Source: Gigantopelta aegis (Eukaryota > Mollusca > Gastropoda > Neomphalida > Peltospiridae). Taken from it: DNA of 64,000 nucleotides. The position numbers were made by a program, and so were the translations under genes. The DNA is taken from positions 81,190,452 to 81,254,451 of the forward strand of contig NC_054704.1 in the NCBI RefSeq assembly GCF_016097555.1, written 5' to 3'. The notes beneath the pieces are model-generated. The model searched no databases. It saw only the letters and a list, made by a program, of their open reading frames with translations, and was not told the DNA's origin. Shown here piece by piece: positions 1 to 44,382 of the stretch (position 1 is the stretch's first letter; every line of letters starts with the position of its first letter).

Positions 1-664
1 ACATGTACTTGAAATACAACATATTTTTCAAGGGCAAGGCAGGGGTGTGTGTGGGGTGTGGGGTGGAGTGGAGAGCAAATGCCCCCTAGTGCAGGAGTAC
101 ATCCTCGAATTCGGGAAAAAAATTATGGAAACATTCGGGTAAAATGTGCTAACCTGAGACCTTTTTAACATGTATTTCCATCATTCTACCAACAAAATTA
201 GTTGCAATTCATGTAAAAATGCGTAGTGATTAGTTTGCACCCCTATATAGTTGTTTGGTAGAAATATTAATGCGAATGAATATTGCTATCCAGATTCGGG
301 CATTTTCGTTTAAATAAGGCAAAACCCAGCCTGCCCCCAAGTCTCCACCCCCCCCCCCCCCCACCACACACTAAAAATGGGAGCCCGTACACGTATTTTG
401 GCACCTTGTCAAATTTTCGAACCTGTAGGCCTATCTCGAGTGACAGACGAAAGCATTTTATTTTAAGACTGCAGTCTGTGACATTCGTTTATTGTTTTGA
501 AACAGGTGGTAACCGATCAACTTCCAATATTTCCCGTTTTCAAGCAGTTCACACAGCATAAAGAAAATGCTTATTTTTTACTAATTTAGTAAATAACTAT
601 TTATATCTCAGGCGCTTTGTCGTTCGTTCGCTAAGAACATGGTGAATAACTGGTGTTACGACAC
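1..664. other. No gene seen; simple sequence
   Basis: No coding stretch is convincing here. A short GT/GGGTG-rich run lies near 46-80 and a C15 run at 348-362. The open frame across 283-561 is driven by the poly-C run (proline codons) and has no family signature. Confidence 0.6.
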
Positions 665-893
665 ACCGGCCTCGGTGGTGTCGTGGTGAAGCCATCGGAT
701 ATAAAGCTGGTAGGTACAGGGTTCGCAGCCCAGAACCGGCTGCCACTCAGAGCGAGTTTTAACGACTCAATGGGTAGGTGTAAGACCACTACACCCTCTT
801 CTCTCTATATCACTAACCACTAACCATTAACAACTAACGTACTGTCCTGGACAGAAAGCCCAGATACAGCGTGCTTGAACCTTAATTGAATAT
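665..893 (+). repeat. SINE family 2 (head III), near full length
   Basis: Starts with the ACCGGCCTCGGTGG head and carries a B-box-like GGGTTCGCAGCCC, then ACTACACCCTCTTCTCTC, repeated CTAAC words and GTGCTTGAACCTTAATTG. The same order recurs at 31504, 38527 (reverse), 40455 and 62118, which defines the family. The tRNA-derived origin is inferred from the promoter-like box. Confidence 0.8.
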
Positions 894-1347
894 AATGCAG
901 GATTGGCATGTATATACACAAAACCAGTTTATTGTGTTACGTATTGATCGCATTGCGCGCTGTTTTAAAAGTAAACCATGTATCAAAATGCACAAAGTAA
1001 TAAACTACTTTTGTGCAAAATATTAATTTTCTGCTATTCAACTTTAAAAATTGGAAGTTTTTTTGTTTGTTTTTTTTCAAATCACCCAATATATACTGAA
1101 TTCCATTGAAAACGCACCAACCAAGTTGCAGTTGTTATCTACTGATGACACAGTCGACCATTGTTGGTAGTAAGTTCTCATTGGTGAAGCTTTTTTTTAA
1201 CATTACGTACTGCATTGCGCGCCGTTTTAAAAATAAGCCATGTATCAAAATGCAAGAAGTGAGGTTGTTATAAAACGCACAATTACTCTAAACCTTGTAT
1301 ACAATTTTTGGGTTATTTATTGCCTACCACAATACATCCGGTTATAC
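894..1347. repeat. Diverged duplicated segments
   Basis: A roughly 60-bp segment at 937-998 (GCATTGCGCGCTGTTTTAAA) recurs in direct orientation at 1203-1260. The segment 1261-1345 is also found in diverged form at 5552-5638, including ATACATCC near its end. This suggests a dispersed repeat of unknown class. No coding sequence is seen. Confidence 0.5.
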
Positions 1348-1512
1348 AAAGCTCAGTGATAAAGCGTTCACTTGATGCGCGGTCGGTCTGGGATCGATCC
1401 CTGTCGGTCTGGGATCGACCTCTGTCGGTGAGCCCATTGGGCTATTTCTCGCTCCAGCCAGTGCACCCGGACTGGTATATCCAAGGATGTGGTATGTGTT
1501 TTAATGGAGTCC
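1348..1512 (+). repeat. SINE family 1 head, 3' truncated
   Basis: tRNA-like head with an A-box-like AGCTCAGTGATAAAGCG and a B box GGATCGATCC. The B-box segment GTCGGTCTGGGATCGA is present twice in tandem, a local duplication. Only the first ~165 bp of the SINE remain. Confidence 0.75.
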
Positions 1513-2103
1513 AGTATATATTGCAATGTGCCTTTCAATAACGTTGATTGTATCCGAAGTTTAAACCTGTTGCCACTTCTAATTCATCATTTATTACAAA
1601 GGGACGGGCGGCTAAATGGTCAATAGTAGATCAATAATATTCACACGATATATGTAGCGCCATTTCTAGTTCGGTCAATAATAAGTATAATGAACGTTAA
1701 AACTGGAGACTCTCAAAATTGCCTAATGCATACTCCTGCCAAAATTATTGTATTAACTATTGCTTTGAAATGTAAACATTATTCTTTCAAATAATATATA
1801 CCCGAAAAAAAACTAAAAAGTAATAATAAAAAATAATTTACTAGTAGAATTTTTTTTTTTTTTTAAGTATCTTTTTATTGGACAATCTTTAGAGGAACTT
1901 GGCGTTCAGTAGAGACAAACACACAGTAACGATACGCCAGGCAGATGTTGGTGACACGTTTGCTTTCTTTGTGCTACTGGTCTGTAACCGACAGCCCTAT
2001 CTAGCTGCCAACAGAGTTTGTAGATACGCCGATTTTATAAGATTTTTAAAGAAGTGAATCAAATAAACGTAAAATTAGTTTGTGTGAAGTTATTCATAAA
2101 GAA

Positions 2104-2108
<5 letters not shown>
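1513..2108. other. No gene seen
   Basis: AT-rich sequence with a T run near 1851-1864. Nothing else was recognised. Confidence 0.5.
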
Positions 2109-2159
<51 letters not shown>

Positions 2160-2172
2160 CATATATATATAT
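2109..2172. repeat. (AC)n then (AT)n microsatellite
   Basis: About 44 bp of pure AC followed by a short AT run. Confidence 0.95.
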
Positions 2173-2363
2173 AATAAAATTTCATGAAACGTCACCCCAT
2201 AGGTCCAGCCGTAGCAACGCGAGTTTGTTCATTTCTCGATGAATGTAAACATTATGTCGTCAGGGAACGTCATACCTGATGACGTCATTTTATATTGGTA
2301 AGTTGTCTCAATGAGCGTTATTGTTTTAACCAAAAACTAATTTAAAATAAAATATGAGCTTTT

Positions 2364-2450
2364 AATGAATGAATGAATGAATGAATGCATAAAGACACCC
2401 CAGCACAAATGTACACATCGGTTATTGGGTGTCTCAAATGGTAAATATAT
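2364..2450 (-). repeat. SINE family 3 tail
   Basis: (TGAA)n followed by AAGACACCCCAGCAC and GGTTATTGGGTGTC. This is the reverse complement of the family 3 3' end seen in full at 47826-48105 and 23966-24246. Confidence 0.7.
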
Positions 2451-2779
2451 GAAAATATTATACTATTATCAGTAAGTAAATTTCAAATTTAATTATAAGT
2501 ATTGTCTTTTATTCCTTTTACATTCATCTGAGTATAATTCCAATCTCTAAAAAATCACTTTATTATAAACCCTTGGATTGGTCAAATTCGTATCATGTGA
2601 TGATAAAAACTGGCATTCATAGCACCATGAATCTCAGTTTAGCACTATTTTTGGCTATATAGCCGGAACTACTTTATGAATTATGTCAACAAAGGAATCC
2701 CCGAGGAATTTCCTTGAGATTCTATTTTTAGACATCAAACAGTAATCGTCTGCTGTCAAACTTGTAAACATCTAAAAAT
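2451..2779. other. No gene seen
   Basis: AT-rich unique-looking sequence without a recognisable family signature. Confidence 0.5.
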
Positions 2780-3599
2780 CTTCACATATAAATTATACCA
2801 TACAAAATAGGTCGCTTCAGACATTTTTATTAAAGGTTAAAAGTTATTGAAATTACTTACGTTACATGTTTATAGTGAATTCAAAATCCCTCAGCTAAAA
2901 ATCTATTTTGTCGATCCAAAAAAAGTGTATAATTCCAATGGAATTTGGTCTTTTACAAAAGCGATTTCAAAAACAAAATTCAGTCAGTTCATGCCAACCA
3001 TTAGCAGTAACGCGCATTCAACGGCATTGTAGTATGACGTACACAACACATAGCCACTGCGATCCAATCTTTAAACGAATCGGGGTTTTGAAACTAGGTA
3101 TATCATGTACATGTCGGGACACAGGAACGAAGCTTCAATTCGAAGCTACAACAGAGAATGTTCCACTTTCCAAAAACGAAACATCAGCATGGCACTGTCA
3201 AATGTCACGAATACTTGTGTCGCACCACTTGAAGTCACACATGCCAAAACCATCCTGTGTTGCCACTTCCACAATTACAAGGCCAGTAAACACAGAAACT
3301 CGCGACACACCTGTTTCATCCATTTCCGGAAACATTGAAACCACTTTCTCCATGTCAAATCTATCAACACATGGAATTTTCACGCACTCAAACATTTTAT
3401 AATTGTAATTTCAACGTCGTAATTGGTAAATCTGGACTAATCAAAAAATGGCGCCCATCCATAGTTCTTAGTTAAATATTCATACACCAACCGCTTCACA
3501 TAAATTATACCATACAAAATAGATCGCTTCAGACATTTTTATTACAGGTTAAAAGTTATTAAAATTACTTACGTTATATGTTTCTAGTGAATTCAAAAT
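2780..3599. repeat. ~107-bp direct repeats flanking ~600 bp
   Basis: The segment 2780-2887 (TTATACCATACAAAATAG ... TTCAAAAT) recurs with few differences at 3494-3599 in the same direction. The sequence between them has an open + frame (2908-3402) and an open - frame (3198-3395); neither matches a family I know. It could be a local duplication or a short element with terminal direct repeats. No target duplication was found, so the class is left open. Confidence 0.65.
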
Positions 3600-3834
3600 G
3601 TTTCTAGTTGGTATTGATATTTAATGCAAAAAATTAATATGAATTGTATTAATGATTGTAACATTGCCATTCTCTCATTCGGCTATTGACGGAAAAAGCC
3701 GAAACCACCATAGGGATTCCGCTAATATTGAGTATGAATTTCGTGTTAATAAAATTGTAAATAGTTGGAAAATAGAGTTCACTTTTTATTTTAAAGAGGT
3801 TTACATTAATGACATGGTTATGTGTTTGGAATTA
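3600..3834. other. No gene recognised
   Basis: A 61-residue open frame (3652-3837) ends at the left arm of the palindrome that follows. It may be part of the same element. No domain is recognised. Confidence 0.4.
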
Positions 3835-4009
3835 TAAGAATTGAACGTGAATATTTTTGAGTTTCATGCTAGTATGAAACGCAAAACCGCTTTACACACT
3901 TTAGTATGAATGGCTTCGCGCTAACGCGCTACGCCATTCATACAGTGTGTAAAGCGGTTTTGCGTTTCATACTAGCATGAAACTAAAAAAATTTCACGTT
4001 CAATTCTTA
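3835..4009. repeat. Near-perfect ~80-bp-arm palindrome (foldback)
   Basis: The left arm runs from TAAGAATTGAACGTGAA through GTTTCATGCTAGTATGAAAC to GTATGAATGGC. The right arm is its reverse complement, ending TTCACGTTCAATTCTTA. A centre of about 18 bases (TTCGCGCTAACGCGCTAC) separates them. Only a few differences are visible along ~78 bp. Likely a foldback MITE; an autonomous partner is unknown. Confidence 0.85.
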
Positions 4010-4062
4010 AATGACAAAAAATCATCCGCAAACTTATGTGAGAAAGGCTTCGCCGATTCACA

Positions 4063-4105
<43 letters not shown>

Positions 4106-4117
4106 CGGGTGAGTGTA

Positions 4118-4151
<34 letters not shown>

Positions 4152-4201
4152 CGTGTGTGAGTGTGTGAGTGAGTGTGTGAGTGAGTGTGTGTAGTTGTGT
4201 C

Positions 4202-4259
<58 letters not shown>
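4063..4259. repeat. (GT)n compound microsatellite
   Basis: About 195 bp of GT with short GAGT, GCGT and TATGT interruptions. Long open frames over it are artefacts of the repeat. Confidence 0.95.
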
Positions 4260-4260
<1 letters not shown>

Positions 4261-4659
4261 CAGGACTATTATTATTTTTAATTTTTATTAATAATATTGT
4301 AGATAACCTAAACTGTGTAACGAGGCTATTTGCTGACGATACCAACATAACATCTTCATCTTAGATATGGTCTCATTGCTCTTTTAAAAAACTAAATATT
4401 TACTCTTTTTACCTACATATTAATTTTTAAAATTCCACTCAGACACAAAAATGTCTTAGTGTTTACCACTCTTTTCTCTATTTAATTTGGTATGTTATGC
4501 TGATATGCGTCAAGACTGGTTGTAATGTGATACCTCTCTGTGACAGTAGTTTTCTCAAAAAGCCTGGGCTTAAAATAGCCAGTACAAAGAACGTCTTCGT
4601 CACGTATTCATTGAAATAGCAGCCAGTTATTTGTCAACGTTAACATGCAAAAAAAGAGT
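4260..4659. other. No gene seen
   Basis: Unique-looking AT-rich sequence; nothing recognised. Confidence 0.5.
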
Positions 4660-4968
4660 AAAGTTTGTTTTGTTTAACGACACCACTAGAGCACATTGAT
4701 TTTATTGATCATTGGCTATTGGATGTCAAACATTTGGTAATGTTTTTGACTCGTAGTCTTAGAGGAACACATTGGCAACAAGGGCTCTTTTATATGCACG
4801 TTCTCACAGACAGGACAGCACCTACCACGGCACTTGATATACCAGTCGTGGTGCACTGGTTTGGAAGTGAAAAAACACAATCAGAATATTGGTCATCTGA
4901 AGTGGTTCGATCCTACAATGCAAACACCTCGGGCGAGCGCTCTACCGACTGGGCTAAATCTCGACCCC
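4660..4968 (-). repeat. SINE family 1, beta tail
   Basis: Reverse copy: tail GTTTTGTTTAACGACACCAC at the left, then CACATTGATTT and GGCTATTGGATGTCAAACAT. The head at the right ends in GGGCTAAATCTCGACCCC. Internal sequence is diverged, suggesting an older copy. Confidence 0.85.
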
Positions 4969-6599
4969 ATATTAATTATATATGAGTAAAAATAAATAAA
5001 TAATAAACAAATAATAATATTAAAAAAATAAAAAATAAAAAAATCTTTTTCTCGTGAAGTGCAAAGATTATCCCTTGAATTACACGCCACATAAAAATTA
5101 CACCCAAATAATTTCGTTTTCTATCAGTCAACCGTAATGGCTTTTGCAGTCATATTAGTTTTATAAGTAGTAGAAAATGGATTTTTTTTTTGTAGGCGTG
5201 AAAAATCAAGGAATAATCTTTGCATTTCACAATTTAAAAAAAAATGGACTATGCATTACGATATGAAATTCTGAGACTACCCCTTTAAATCATACGAACT
5301 ATCAAGATTTAAAATAATTCAACTACTGATAACAGATGTGGGTTCAATAAACCATGACCATTTCTGACTAACGCTATCATTATATACACATTATACCGAT
5401 CACGTGTGATAATGAAGTGTGTATAATATTCACATATACGCATGCTACAGAACAGATCACATGTGATAATGGTGTGTGTATAATATGCATATTATACTGA
5501 CCTCCATTAAAAATGCAACAATCTATTTTCAGTTATTGCTATCACGTGTTTGAGGTTGTTGTATAACACAGAATACCCGTAACCCATGTATACAATTTAT
5601 GTTTTGGTTTATGTATTACGTACCAGAATACATCCAGACATACGAAATCACTTAAATGTTTTTATTATTTCTTCTCATATTCTGTTTATAACCATAAATG
5701 TGACTGGTGCATTTTCGTTGGGGTTCTCTCCTTCCAAGTGACATACCAAGCCTAAATTAACAGGGAGGGGACTGAAAAAAGAATCAGGGTACTGTAATAA
5801 TGGATCTTTTGGTAATATATATATAAAATTGAAATGTGACTTTTTCATATTTTTTAGACCAGCTACTGCCCTCGTTGCTCAAACCCACACCCACCCCACC
5901 CCCAATCCCATCTCTCTTTCTACCAAGTGTCAAAATATCCATATACTAGTAATTAAACTAGAAATCAAACACCCGTAGTTTAACTACCTACAACGGTCAA
6001 AACTATTTCAACATGCTTATATGCAATTAAGGTGAAAGCACACCCACCCTGGACACAACTTTTTAACATCGCCAGTGACCGAGTCCAAGTCACCTTAGGT
6101 TTAGAAAAAAAAATAAAAAATGCGCCGAGATATCATTAAATAAATATTTTTTCCTTTCTTTCTTTTGTTTCTTTGTTTGTTTGTTTGTTTGTTCGTCCTG
6201 GACATATAAATCCATAGAAGCGTGTTCTTGTTGAATTGACCGGCCTGGTTGCTAGGACTGCCGACACAATAAAGCCAATGGCCACTCCGACAGGTGAGTG
6301 GGACAGGTAAGCTGGAAAAACCAGTCAGGTGACTTTCCCCGGATTTCAATATCGGTGAGATACCAACCAGCAGCTGACCTAACGGGACAGGCCTGGCTGT
6401 CGATATAAGTATAGCTGTAATTGGGGACAGCACCGTCATCGACACAGCTGTTGTTTTACCTCGGTTTCAAAAGAAAAGAAAAAAACCCAACACAAAACCG
6501 TAACAGAACCTAGTGTTATCGCACACTCGCACAGGTGTGTGTGTGCCCGTGCTACCTATAGATCTGCGACAGACGTCGACACCGGCGGTGATACTGAGG
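4969..6599. other. Upstream flank of the METTL24-like gene
   Basis: Mostly unassigned. A motif with GATCACGTGTGATAATG and GTGTGTATAATAT is doubled near 5398-5497, and 5552-5638 repeats 1261-1345. No clear TATA box or initiator could be set, so no promoter is called. The sequence just before 6600 probably contains the 5' UTR. Confidence 0.5.
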
Positions 6600-39739
<33,140 letters not shown>

Positions 39740-40454
39740 TATATAATGAAAGACATAAGAAAATCACATACTTTTGAAATCATATTATTTACGTGCCCAT
39801 ATTAAGATAAAGCACGTTCATGGGGGAGCAAGAGATCACCGATCTCATAACTCTAAAAATAATGCATCCCCACAGTTGAAAATTAAATTAATAATATATA
39901 AGAAACCCCCCCCCCCCCCCCCCCCCGTTAATGTTGTCCAGGATATGCAACTCAGCTGCTCTAACAGGATTTTAGGTGAGAGGTGACCGATTGCAGAATA
40001 TTACAAAGCCAAACACATTTAGTGGGGAGAGTGGGGCAGTAAAAAAGAATCATGATTGAGCAATATAATCTTCATTAGCTAGACAAACAAAGGAGTTTTA
40101 AACTAAAAGAAACACTTTCAATATTTCTCTTGAGTGGGAAGGAGTTGGGTGGGGGGAGGGAAGGGGGACTTCCCCTATCTCCTGTCCAACTAGGTACAGT
40201 CGTAGATTAGTAAAGAAAAGCGTCCTTGGCAGGATACCACATACCGTTGCTTTTAACATACTCCAGCATTGGAGGGTCCATCATTCATCATTGACAACAC
40301 TAGTGGCTGTCACCCATCCAAGTATTAAACCAGGCCAAGGTTCCGTAACTCCAGTATTAAAGAGACACAATCTTTAAGCGTTGTATTAGCTCTGAAACTA
40401 GTACACCTAGGTTCTAAGACTTATGCCACTGAAGTTGTGTAACAGGAAGTTGTA
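39740..40454. other. 3' flank of the METTL24-like gene
   Basis: Likely 3' UTR at first, with ATTAAA at 39882-39887 and a C20-21 run at 39906-39926. No other gene signal. Confidence 0.5.
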
Positions 40455-40648
40455 ACAAAGGAAGTGGTTGAACCATCGGACATAAGGCTGGTAGGGTAGG
40501 TGTAAGACCACTACACCCTCTTCTCTCTCATTAACCACTAACAACTAACTCACTGTCCTGGGCAGACAACCCAGATAGCTGAGGTGTGTGCCCAGGTCAG
40601 CGTGCTTGAACCTTAATTGGATATAAGCACGAAAATAAGTTAAAGAAA
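40455..40648 (+). repeat. SINE family 2, internally deleted
   Basis: AGTGGTTGAACCATCGGACA joins directly to GGTAGGTGTAAGACCACTAC, so the B-box region is missing. It ends GCACGAAAATAAGTTAAAG. Confidence 0.85.
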
Positions 40649-41090
40649 AAGGAGAAAGAAAATGGTGCCATAGGAAGTAATGTCATAGGAAGTGACGTCA
40701 CAGGAAGTGGTATTACAGGATCTTGTCACAAGCTATTTGCGATATATTCAGTTCAGTATTTTGCTTTGTTGAATATTTGATGTTCACCTCATAATTGTTT
40801 AGTAATAGAGATATTTTACATCCCGACGTATTCGAATACGATTATTGATTTTGTGTACTACGTCACAAGTTTGTGTACATGAACGCTGACGACGCTCAAT
40901 CATTCGTCTTTTACGAATAAACAGGCTGCGATAACCGTAATTAAAATGACCATATAAAGATTGTAAACTATACATATAAAAAATCAAGAATCAGAAAAAA
41001 AGAAACCATAAATGTGTTTTGTAACAAATATGGCTGCAGTGAGGCTTTTAAGAGGATCTCGAGGGTGTAGTGATTACAGCAGCTAAAGTT
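40649..41090. other. Nothing recognised
   Basis: A cluster of AGGAAGTGACGTCA-like words at 40440-40720 (GGAAGT six times) is the only visible pattern. Confidence 0.4.
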
Positions 41091-41379
41091 TGTTCTGTTT
41101 AACGACACCACTAGAGTATACTGATTTATTAATCATCGGCTATTGGATGTCATACATTTGGTAATTAGAGAGGAAACCCGCTACATTTTTCCATTACTAG
41201 CAAGGGATCTTTTATATGCACTATCCCACAGACATGATAGCACATACCACGGCCTTTGATATACCAGTCGTGGTGCACTGGCTGGAATAAGAAATAGCCC
41301 AATGGGCCCACCGACTGGGATTGATCCTAGACCGACCGCGCATCAAGCGAATTCTTTACCACTCGATTATGTCCCGCCC
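41091..41379 (-). repeat. SINE family 1, beta tail
   Basis: GTTCTGTTTAACGACACCAC to GATTATGTCCCGCCCG. Confidence 0.92.
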
Positions 41380-41590
41380 GTTTAGTGATTAAGCCGTCAG
41401 ACTTGAGGCCGGTAGGTACTGGGTTCGTAACCAATGACCAGGTCTTAGACCACTAAACCGATTTGTCTCTAAAAAACTAGCAACTAACAACTAACCATTA
41501 ACCTACTGTCCTGTACAGACAACCCAGGCCACTGAAGTGTGTGCCCAGGACAGCGTGCTTGAACTTAATTGAATATAAGCAGGAATAGTC
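41380..41590 (+). repeat. SINE family 2, worn copy
   Basis: GTGATTAAGCCGTCAGACTT, GGTACTGGGTTCGTAACC, ACAGCGTGCTTGAACTTAAT. It abuts the preceding SINE. Confidence 0.8.
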
Positions 41591-41861
41591 GATCCACTGA
41601 TTAACTGCCTGCAGTAAACAGTTAACGTTTGTTTGTATATATGCAGTATGAAATGATATTCATTCATAAATGGTTTTGTTTTTGCGAGATATGGTTCCTA
41701 TGGTAACTAAACTAGTAAATGGTAAGCAAACATACAAAACAGTGTTCCTCTCACATAATATTTGTATTTATTTATTTTAACACTGAACATACAAACTAAT
41801 TATGCAATATATTTTCTATATTCAGTTGTTTGGTTCATTATTTTCATTCATTTGATGTGTG
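41591..41861. other. Nothing recognised
   Basis: Unique-looking. Confidence 0.4.
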
Positions 41862-41994
41862 CGTGCGTGCGTGCGTGCGTGTGTGTGTGTGTGTGTGTCT
41901 AGATATCAAAATTCCCGGGGGAGGGGGGATACCCCCGGATCTCCTAATGCTCGTCCGTTCCAAGAATTCATCTCCCCCTCCTAGTTACGGCCCT

Positions 41995-42056
<62 letters not shown>

Positions 42057-42091
42057 CGTGCGTGTGTGTGTGTGTGTGTGTGTGTGTAACT
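41862..42091. repeat. (GT)n microsatellite split by a MITE piece
   Basis: GTGCGTGC/GT repeats on both sides of a ~100-bp non-repeat insert (41899-41997) ending in CCTAGTTACGGCCCTGG. That end resembles the inverted end of the element at 55491-55656. Confidence 0.85.
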
Positions 42092-42196
42092 CCAATACAA
42101 TTCGTAGCACGGTCAATGTCATGTTTGGTTAAGGTTTAATAGCACATTGTAAATTAATACTTCATTTTCACACTTCATTGGTTGTTACTATACATA

Positions 42197-42199
<3 letters not shown>

Positions 42200-42227
<28 letters not shown>

Positions 42228-42241
42228 TGTATGTATGTATA
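42200..42241. repeat. (ATGT)n microsatellite
   Basis: About ten units. Confidence 0.95.
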
Positions 42242-42628
42242 TTATGTATATATAGACATAATGCATAATACGTTTATCAATTATGTGTTCTCTAAGTCAT
42301 GTATTCATGGGATTCTTTTCCTAAACCCAATAACGATGAATTATTTTGTGTACGTATTGTGGACCGTTTTAGAGTATATGACCAAGTTTATATGCGTTTA
42401 TATGCGTTTCGTCCAAGTTTTAAAAACCACAATTTACAATTGTATATATATTTTATGGTACTAACTTCTATAGACGCGTAAGTCGGATAACTTGTGCTCA
42501 ATCCTTTTGTATATATACATTATATGCAATAAAATGTTTTCAGTGCCCGCGGTAGACATTAGAGCAGAGATCAGCCAAACTGACAATGGAAAAAGCTCGT
42601 AGCACATTAAACCTAATGACCATATAGA
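42242..42628. other. Nothing recognised
   Basis: Short open frames only (42207-42464, 42299-42481), without a family signature. Confidence 0.4.
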
Positions 42629-42812
42629 AAACTATAGTCCGTCCCATCCTCCTACAATTTTGACGTAAGAAGAAAAAGTAAAATGTTTTGGTAATAACAA
42701 AAAACCCATTATTTTTGTGTGCAAGTTAAAAAACAATCGGCTCAGAAATAAATAACGTGTAGTAAATTCTGTAGTATGAAAAAGGCGTTCTCTGTGGAAA
42801 AGAGTATAGTCA
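42629..42812 (-). repeat. Dispersed MITE family C, copy 2
   Basis: CTATAGTCCGTCCCATCCTC ... AACAATCGGCTCAGAAATAA ... GGAAAAGAGTATAG. The outer words are imperfect inverted repeats. Confidence 0.75.
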
Positions 42813-43049
42813 AGTCGTTTGCGACGTCAACGTAGTTAGCTGTCGCTGAACGGAGTCCATGTCCTATCTTCAAATCTGGAAAGATCGCCACAAGCGTATT
42901 GGAAGCATGGTATTAGGTGGGGTCGGGTGAGGTGGGGGTGGGTGGGTGGGTGGGTGGTGGTGGTGGGAAGAAGCAAACTGTATCTCTTCCTTATCAGTTT
43001 CTTCTGATTACGATTATTATATTGACTAAATGGTTGAGTTATTTACCAG
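42813..43049. other. (GGTG)-rich stretch
   Basis: GGGTGGGTGGGTGGGTGG at about 42928-42965; otherwise unassigned. Confidence 0.5.
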
Positions 43050-43612
43050 ACTGCCGTTCGACGAAGCGATCTTAGCGCAAAGATCACCTTAAGAGCATAG
43101 CTACCGTATACACTTATGCGATCTTAGCGCTATGATAACCGTAAGTGCATATCTACCTTATACACGTGTGTGATCGTCGCGCTAAGATCATCGTAATTGC
43201 ATATCTACCTTAAAGTTTGTTTTTGTTTTTGTTTAACGACACCACTGGAGCACATCGGCTATTGGATGTCAAACATTTGGTAATTTTGACTCATAGTCAT
43301 CAGATGAAACTCGCTACATTTTTCCTAATGCAGCAAGGGATCTTTCATATGCACCCTCCCACAGACAGGATAGCACATACCACGGCCTTTGATATACCAG
43401 TCGTGGCGCACTGGCTGGAACGAGAAATAGCCCAATGGGCCCACCGACGGGGATGGATCCCAAACGGACCGCGCATCAAGCGAGCGCTTTACCAATGAGC
43501 GCATATCTCCCGTAGGCAGTTATGTGATCTTAGCGCTATAATGATCTTAAGGACATAGCTGACCTCAGGCAGTTATGTGATCTTTGCGCTAAGATTGCTT
43601 CGTGGAACGGAG
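43050..43612. repeat. Tandemly expanded GGGCCCCGTT-family MITE with a SINE inside
   Basis: TTCGACGAAGCGATCTTAGC starts it and TTGCTTCGTGGAACGG ends it. Between them the unit GATCTTAGCGCTA...GCATA...CTACC recurs several times. A family 1 SINE (43213-43497) is inserted, with GCATATCT[A/C]CC at both junctions. Confidence 0.85.
43213..43497 (-). repeat. SINE family 1, beta tail
   Basis: AGTTTGTTTTTGTTTTTGTT to CGCTTTACCAATGAGC; the last part of the head is missing. Confidence 0.9.
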
Positions 43613-44120
43613 CCCTGTGCAGACCTAGAGGTACATAAAGAAGAAATGTTATGTCTTGTGGGTACACTGGAATACCCAGATAAAGAACATATTTTTTGTT
43701 TTGTCTTTATTTGTTTGTTTGTTTGTTTGTCCATTCGTTGTTTGTTGTTGCTAGCGTTTTGGGTTTTTTCAAGTGACAGACCCTAGTTTTTAAATTCTAC
43801 GACATTGTGTTTTTCTTCACAATCTAGGCCATTTTTGATAATTGAAATCAGACGTAAGGTTATCTTATTTAGAACCTCTAGTCCCATGGACACCAGCTGT
43901 GCTTCTCGCCCATGTGTATGAATAAGAATTTCCGACTAAAAGTTTTACCCTTACTTTCCGCTGTGTTCATGAATATCAATAATAGCCGGATTATCGACTA
44001 CCTTCCATTGATTTACCCATAAGAGAAAGAAGAAATAAAATAAACATCTGGAGGTTTTAAATCAGTTTCATACCTCCATTTATGCACAACGATTCAAAAC
44101 GACACTGGTCCCAAAACTGA
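43613..44120. other. Nothing recognised
   Basis: Unique-looking; a (TTTG)n stretch near 43710-43730. Confidence 0.4.
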
Positions 44121-44147
44121 GGGTGGGGGTGGGGGTGGGGGTGGGGG
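44121..44147. repeat. (GGGGGT)n microsatellite
   Basis: Four units of GGGGGT. Confidence 0.9.
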
Positions 44148-44382
44148 CAGAACGTAGCCTGATGCGCGATCGATCTAGAATCGATTCCCGTCGGTAGGCC
44201 CATTGAGCTATATCTCGTTCCAGCCAGTGCTCCACAACTGGTGTACCAAAGGCCGTGGCATGTACTATCTCGTCTGTGGGATGGTGCATATAAAATATCC
44301 CTTGCTGCTAATTGAAAAGAGTAGCCCATGAAGTGGCGATAGCGGATTTCCTCTCTCAATATCTGTGTGGTCCTTAACCATA

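Noticed and set aside
3198-3395. THAP-type or other DNA-binding domain on the - strand
   Set aside because: The Cys/His spacing of a THAP domain is not present in any frame.
2780-3599. Small LTR element
   Set aside because: The direct repeats are only ~107 bp, lack TG...CA ends and show no target duplication or coding core.
6513-6599. Extended N terminus of the METTL24-like protein
   Set aside because: No ATG lies upstream of 6600 in this frame within the open stretch, and an extension would move the anchor segment inward.
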